A stretch of DNA of 64,000 nucleotides, from NCBI RefSeq assembly GCF_004137765.1, contig NZ_NOIS01000001.1:124001-188000 (forward strand), given 5' to 3'. The position numbers and the translations under genes were made by a program. The stretch comes from Rothia uropygialis. GTDB lineage: Bacteria; Actinomycetota; Actinomycetes; Actinomycetales; Micrococcaceae. Of this stretch, positions 60,103 through 64,000 are shown one piece after another; position 1 is the stretch's first letter; the number at the start of each line of letters is the position of its first letter. The notes under the pieces are model-generated. The model saw only the letters and a program-made list of their open reading frames with translations, did no database searches and had not been told where the DNA came from.

Positions 60103-61623
60103 TCAGCCTCCTCTGACACCTGCGGGTTCCTCGCTCTTCTCCTCCGGGCCTCCCGGATGCGACAGGCTCGAGTGCTTCTGCGACAAATCGACCTGATGGT
60201 CGATCTGCGCGTCCAAGGCGCCGAGGTCGGAGCCCATAAACTCGTCAATCTCTGCGGTACTGGCTTCGAAATTCGGGTCGTGACGCAGATAATGGCGGGT
60301 CTCCCGCACCACGAGGCCGGAGAGGATGATGAGCCCGATGAGGTTCGGGATCGCCATGATGCCGTTCATGACGTCGGAGAATTTCCAGACCAGCGTCAAA
60401 GGGGCCACTGCTCCGAACCCGCAGGCAATAGCGAAAATGACCCTGTAGGTTGTGATCCCGAAGGTCCCTCCTCCGAGGCGCTCGATGCACCGTTCTCCGT
60501 AGTAGGCCCAGCCAAGAACGGTCGAGTATCCCAGAAGCACCAGGCAGATGGTCACCACCACTCCGCCCCAATTGCCTGGCAGGCCCGTTGCAAAAGCATG
60601 AGAGGTCATGACGTCAGGATCGTCCTTCTCCCACACACCGGTGGTGATGATCACGAAACCGGTGATCGATATAACAACCAGTGTGTCCACGAAAGTCTGC
60701 GTCATCGAGACAAGGCCTTGGCGGACGGGGTGGGAAGTTTGCGCGATCGACGAGGGGATCGACGCCGTGCCCATGCCTGACTCGTTGGAGAACAAAGAGC
60801 GGGCGACTCCGATCTGGATCGTCATCAGCAGGGAGCCGACGATCCCTCCTCCGACGCCGTGGGGCGTCAGGGCATTTCCGAAGATCAGGGTGATGGCCTG
60901 AGGGATCCCTTCATAGTTGACGCCAATGATGTAGAGGCCCCCGAAGACGTAGAGCGCGATCATGAGAGGCACGCAGAACACCGTGATCTTGGAAATGGAC
61001 TTGATGCCTCCGAGCAGGGCGATCAGTGTCATGATTCCGATGACCACGGCGGTGACCCATGGAGCCACAGAGAAAGTATTGTCCAGGTTTGCCGCAATGG
61101 CATTGGACTGCGTCATGTTGCCGACGCCGAAAGTCGCAACGACGGCGCATGCCGCGAATGCGACGGACAGGAGCCACCCGAATCTGTTGGGTATGCCTCG
61201 GACGAGATAGACCTGCGGCCCTCCCGTTAGCTCTCCCTTCTTGTCCCGAGTGCGGAAACGTACTCCGAGGAAACATTCGCTGTATTTGGATGCCATCCCG
61301 ACCAGCGCTGTCACCCACATCCAGAACAGTGCGCCCGGGCCGCCCATGTGGATCGAGAGTGCTACGCCGACTATGTTGCCCGTGCCCACCGTAGCGCCCA
61401 AGGCCGTTGCCATGGCCTGGTAGGAGGAGATTTCGCCCTTTTCTCCGCTCTGCCGGCTGCGTCGTCCGAAGGCCAGTGACATCGCTTTTCCGAAGTAGCG
61501 GAATTGGACACCCGAAAGCCGGAAAGTCAGGAACACTCCGGTACCGAGGAGAAGCGGCAAGAGCAACCATGGACCCCAGACGAAGCTGTCGACCGCGTTG
61601 ACGATGGAACTGATCTGTTCCAC
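60103..61623 (-). CDS. Alanine/glycine:cation symporter (AGCS family)
   Basis: A 506-residue permease of about ten to eleven helices. The family landmarks TALGATVGTGNIVGVALSIHMGGPGALFWMW-type (key G, N, G, G, W) and ESGMGTASIPSSIAQTSHPV are visible. It takes up alanine or glycine with sodium or protons. GTG 61623 follows GAGGAA. The C-terminal 50 residues are hydrophilic. Confidence 0.9.
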   Translation of the reverse strand: MEQISSIVNAVDSFVWGPWLLLPLLLGTGVFLTFRLSGVQFRYFGKAMSLAFGRRSRQSGEKGEISSYQAMATALGATVGTGNIVGVALSIHMGGPGALFWMWVTALVGMASKYSECFLGVRFRTRDKKGELTGGPQVYLVRGIPNRFGWLLSVAFAACAVVATFGVGNMTQSNAIAANLDNTFSVAPWVTAVVIGIMTLIALLGGIKSISKITVFCVPLMIALYVFGGLYIIGVNYEGIPQAITLIFGNALTPHGVGGGIVGSLLMTIQIGVARSLFSNESGMGTASIPSSIAQTSHPVRQGLVSMTQTFVDTLVVISITGFVIITTGVWEKDDPDVMTSHAFATGLPGNWGGVVVTICLVLLGYSTVLGWAYYGERCIERLGGGTFGITTYRVIFAIACGFGAVAPLTLVWKFSDVMNGIMAIPNLIGLIILSGLVVRETRHYLRHDPNFEASTAEIDEFMGSDLGALDAQIDHQVDLSQKHSSLSHPGGPEEKSEEPAGVRGG

Positions 61624-61746
61624 TAGAATTCCTCGTTCCAGGCAAGATATTCGATATAGCCGCTAGTCAGCGGCAGTTCCCGATGCTTTTCGCAGACTGA
61701 TATGAGGGTAGCAATATTTGCGGGCCCGACCCATATCGGGCGGTTG

Positions 61747-61777
61747 TTTGTGTGCCCGCACCCGGCGGGCACACAAA
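61747..61777. terminator. Tandem hairpin, left
   Basis: Perfect 13-base arms (61747-61759, 61765-61777) around a 5-base loop. It directly abuts the next hairpin. It separates the DoxX gene from the symporter on the same strand. Confidence 0.65.
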
Positions 61778-61828
61778 ACGCCGCCCACGCGTTGCCGTCC
61801 TGTTGTCCGGAAAACGCGTGGGCGGCGT
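61778..61828. terminator. Tandem hairpin, right
   Basis: Perfect 16-base arms (61778-61793, 61813-61828) around a 19-base loop, 22 bases after the DoxX stop on the minus strand. Together with the left hairpin it makes a double terminator. Confidence 0.75.
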
Positions 61829-61850
61829 CGTAAGTTGCCGACGGCGGAGA

Positions 61851-62282
61851 CTACTTCTTCTTCTTGGCCTTCTTCTTGCCCTTGCCCTGGAGAATCAGCG
61901 CGAGAGCGATTGCGGCGATCCACGAATCCTTGGCAACAGCCGTGCCGGCCTGGGAGGGGCGGATGCCGTCGTCCTCAGTCATCTCCTCGGTCTTGAAATA
62001 CATGGCCAGCAGGCCACCGGCGAATGCGCCGAGAGCCAGCCCGGCAAGGCGGCTGGGGATCACGGGGGTGACCAGTGCGCCGCCGACAACCAGTTCGGAG
62101 TACGCGATGGCCTTGCCGAACGTTGCCGCGTCAAGATCCTTGACGGCGGGAAATGCGTTGGCGGCCATGGACTGCAAATGGCCGGCGGTCTGCTCGTCGA
62201 GGTTCAGCTTGCCGTATCCGGAATTGAGGATGAATGCACCGGGAACAGCGCGGAGAACCGCGTTGGGGAGGGAAAAGGCCAT
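61851..62282 (-). CDS. DoxX-like small membrane protein with polylysine tail
   Basis: A 143-residue protein with about three hydrophobic segments (10-30, 62-82 and 84-100) and one near the C-terminus. The layout suits the DoxX-like superfamily (RAVPGAFILNSGYGKLN resembles its start). The final ten residues are KGKKKAKKKK, a strong positive tail. ATG 62282 is chosen since AAAGGAA lies 8 bases upstream. Function unknown. Confidence 0.7.
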   Translation of the reverse strand: MAFSLPNAVLRAVPGAFILNSGYGKLNLDEQTAGHLQSMAANAFPAVKDLDAATFGKAIAYSELVVGGALVTPVIPSRLAGLALGAFAGGLLAMYFKTEEMTEDDGIRPSQAGTAVAKDSWIAAIALALILQGKGKKKAKKKK

Positions 62283-62414
62283 GATCATTTCCTTTCTTAA
62301 GGTTTATAGGTTCGGGCTGATCAGCGTTTACTCTGACGCAACCCACCTGATCCCAACTCTATACCGTGGCCGCACGGTCGCGTTAGGAGTTCGTCACACG
62401 GCATACGGTCTGGG

Positions 62415-63080
62415 TCAGGCCGGACGCGGGGCGAACAGATCGCGGAGTGCTTCGAGGGTCAGGTCCTCGTGGTTCAGGTGAATGCTCCCTTGCTCGGGCC
62501 CGACCGGTTGCATCCCCGGGACGACGATCGTTGTCATCCCTGCCGCCATAGCGCTCGCGACACCGGAGGGAGAATCCTCCACGGCGACACTGTCTTCGGG
62601 TGAGACGCCGAGACGCTGCGCGGCCATGAGATAGGGCTGCGGATTCGGCTTGGGGTCGGTGACGTCCTCGTTGCCTATCACGGTGCGGATCAATCCTTCC
62701 GGGGTCCGGCTAGCTGTCATATTCGCGATTTCCGCGGTGGCATTGGTGACGATCGCCGCCGGAATCTGTGCTTGGGCCAGTTCTTCGAGAAAAGCGGAAA
62801 TGCCGGGCAGGAACGGCACGTCGGTGCGCGAGATGATTTCACGGGCGTCGGTGGTCAATCGTGCCAGTAGCTCCGGCTTGGACAGGGGAATGCCGAGTTC
62901 TTGCAGACGAACGAGCGTGTCCGTCATGGGGCGACCCAAGCAAGCGAGAGTGTCTTCTTCAGTCCATCTCTTGCCGAACTGGACGGCCAGGTCAGATTTG
63001 GATTGGGCCCACAAAGGCTCGGTGTCCACCAGAGTGCCGTCGTGGTCGAAGAAAATTGCCGCGGGGAGAGAAGAAGTCAT
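62415..63080 (-). CDS. HAD-superfamily phosphatase
   Basis: A 221-residue beta-phosphoglucomutase-like hydrolase. Motif I is AIFFDHDGTLVDTEP (Asp nucleophile and acid), motif II AIVTNAT, motif III in DPKPNPQPYL and motif IV VEDSPSG. It hydrolyses phosphate from a small metabolite. ATG 63080, with TAGGCT 6 bases upstream on the minus strand, fits the leaderless pattern. Confidence 0.82.
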   Translation of the reverse strand: MTSSLPAAIFFDHDGTLVDTEPLWAQSKSDLAVQFGKRWTEEDTLACLGRPMTDTLVRLQELGIPLSKPELLARLTTDAREIISRTDVPFLPGISAFLEELAQAQIPAAIVTNATAEIANMTASRTPEGLIRTVIGNEDVTDPKPNPQPYLMAAQRLGVSPEDSVAVEDSPSGVASAMAAGMTTIVVPGMQPVGPEQGSIHLNHEDLTLEALRDLFAPRPA

Positions 63081-63086
63081 GCCAAT

Positions 63087-63092
63087 AGCCTA
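63087..63092 (-). promoter_or_regulatory. -10 element for a leaderless transcript
   Basis: TAGGCT on the minus strand ends 6 bases before ATG 63080. No ribosome binding site is present. Confidence 0.5.
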
Positions 63093-63188
63093 CTGGTGCC
63101 GGCGCCACCCAGGTGAGGCGGGAAGCTCCCGCGATTCGCCGACGATTGAATGCCCGGCTCTGCCACCTCATGCCAGAGCCGCATCTCA

Positions 63189-63194
63189 TACACT
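63189..63194 (+). promoter_or_regulatory. -10 element for a leaderless transcript
   Basis: TACACT ends 6 bases before GTG 63201, with no ribosome binding site in between. Confidence 0.5.
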
Positions 63195-63200
63195 GGTCCT

Positions 63201-63788
63201 GTGAGTTCTGCCGAATCCGATACCCGCCCCGCTGAAGCCCTAGCACCCGCCGGTCAGTTGCCGGGGAGGCGGGATGCGGCATTGTTGCGCCTCTCCTCCT
63301 GGGTCGGGTTCCCGATGGCGTTGGTCGGGGCCTTCTGGATCACGACCGGGCGATCGCTCTTCGGTGCCGGTGGCACGCTCGTTGGGACCTTTCTGGTCAG
63401 CGTCGGGCCGTTGTACCTGGTGGTCATGCTCCTGGCGTCGTGGCGGATGTATACGGATGCGAACCGGTACGAAGCTCGCTCGACGTCCGGGGTACTCGCC
63501 TCGATCCAAGCGTTGACCTGGATTCTGGCCGGGTTCTTCGGATTCCTGATCCCCGACCGCGTGAACGGCGAGACCGTCTCCGCCCTCTCCCAAGTTTTCG
63601 GCCATGACCTCGTGGGGCTTTCGGCCGGGTTCGGCAACACCTTCGCGATTCTGACCTTCGTGGGTGCATTCGGGACGCTCATCATCGCGATCAATCACGA
63701 GCGATACAGCGCCCGAAAAACCAGTGGCCGGCCCGCGACAGAGGACGAGGTCCTGGATGCGATGAATTACAACGACGGCGAGTACTGA
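63201..63788 (+). CDS. Hypothetical membrane protein
   Basis: A 195-residue protein with four hydrophobic segments (about 35-55, 60-80, 98-118 and 135-158). The cytoplasmic tail ends in DEVLDAMNYNDGEY. The GTG at 63201 is preferred over the longer frame because of the leaderless -10 directly upstream. I do not recognise the family. It is divergent from the HAD gene and lies 167 bases before clpB. Confidence 0.65.
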   Translation: MSSAESDTRPAEALAPAGQLPGRRDAALLRLSSWVGFPMALVGAFWITTGRSLFGAGGTLVGTFLVSVGPLYLVVMLLASWRMYTDANRYEARSTSGVLASIQALTWILAGFFGFLIPDRVNGETVSALSQVFGHDLVGLSAGFGNTFAILTFVGAFGTLIIAINHERYSARKTSGRPATEDEVLDAMNYNDGEY

Positions 63789-63882
63789 AGAGCGCGGAGT
63801 CGGGATGAACGAAGACATGAGAATCCCGCCGAATCGCCGCAAAACCTGTGGAAAACTTTCCGGGATCCCCTGTACAGTGAAA

Positions 63883-63903
63883 CTTGAGCGTAGTAGACTC
63901 AAG
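63883..63903 (+). promoter_or_regulatory. HAIR box upstream of clpB
   Basis: CTTGAGC-N7-ACTCAAG differs from the consensus by one base. It lies 52 bases before the clpB start and brings clpB into the HspR regulon. Confidence 0.9.
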
Positions 63904-63955
63904 TTAACTGAACACCTCACACGCAATCCATTAGTGACTAGCAAAGGAGCCCATC

Positions 63956-64000
63956 TTGGATACTAAATTCACTACCAAGAGCCAAGAGGCTCTGAACGCC
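63956..64000 (+). CDS. clpB: ClpB disaggregase, N-terminus (partial)
   Basis: The first 15 codons (M/L-DTKFTTKSQEALNA) match the start of ClpB, the hexameric AAA+ disaggregase working with DnaK. The start codon is TTG 63956, with AAAGGAG 9 bases upstream. The rest lies beyond the window. The upstream HAIR box supports the call. Confidence 0.88.
   Translation, partial: MDTKFTTKSQEALNA

Overview
The window is a moderately GC-rich bacterial chromosome segment from an actinobacterium, most likely of the order Micrococcales. The evidence is a dnaK-grpE-dnaJ-hspR operon with HspR (HAIR) operators, an IdeR/DtxR-like iron box, a fused MrpA/B antiporter, a fused CopD-CtaG protein, and many genes that appear to be read from leaderless mRNAs. 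No phage, insertion sequence, CRISPR array or rRNA was seen.

Layout. 1-1.3 kb: the tail of an unknown gene, a strong terminator and a frameshifted gene remnant. 1.4-10.8 kb: a polyol catabolic island with a SorC-type regulator, an EltD-like zinc dehydrogenase, a fused DhaK-DhaL kinase, a mannitol 2-dehydrogenase and a xylulokinase. Facing these on the other strand are a polyol SDR dehydrogenase and an FGGY kinase. No intact transporter is present; the remnant at the left edge might once have been one. 10.8-12.5 kb: a membrane protein and a HAD phosphatase. 12.8-17.8 kb: an iron-siderophore ABC importer with a siderophore-interacting reductase. 17.9-18.8 kb: an SGNH hydrolase. 19-20.1 kb: cysteine-poor (zinc-free type) ribosomal proteins L28, L33 and S14, then HU. 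20.3-28.2 kb: a copper and haem locus (membrane protein, CopC, PCuAC, DyP peroxidase, CopD-CtaG fusion, thioredoxin-NHL protein). 28.2-30.8 kb: membrane proteins, a methyltransferase and tRNA-Gly(CCC). 30.9-33.8 kb: dcd, then a two-gene unit made of an HPr-kinase-like/PqqD-like ATPase and a MauE-thioredoxin fusion. 33.8-35.1 kb: an MFS permease. 35.3-42.1 kb: the Mrp Na+/H+ antiporter operon. 42.6-45.9 kb: a TPP riboswitch and a YkoE-YkoD-YkoC thiamine-precursor ECF transporter. 46-48.2 kb: a MacB/FtsX-type ABC exporter. 48.3-49.9 kb: formamidase and an FmdB-like protein. 50-54.8 kb: a PabC-like enzyme, a drug efflux pump, a kinase-phosphatase pair, a DUF4282 protein and a minisatellite-bearing membrane protein. 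54.9-59.2 kb: the HspR-controlled chaperone operon. 59.2-63.8 kb: TrmB, an AGCS symporter, a DoxX protein, a HAD phosphatase and a membrane protein. The window ends in the first codons of clpB, preceded by another HAIR box.

How the genes work together. The first third is nutrient acquisition: polyols are oxidised to ketoses and phosphorylated, and ferric siderophores are imported and reduced. The copper block would deliver copper to cytochrome oxidase and resist excess copper. Mrp and the riboswitch-controlled ECF system serve ion homeostasis and thiamine supply. The chaperone operon and clpB form one HspR regulon. The least explained unit is the HprK/PqqD-like plus MauE/thioredoxin pair, which resembles parts of peptide- or cofactor-maturation systems but has no obvious substrate gene beside it.
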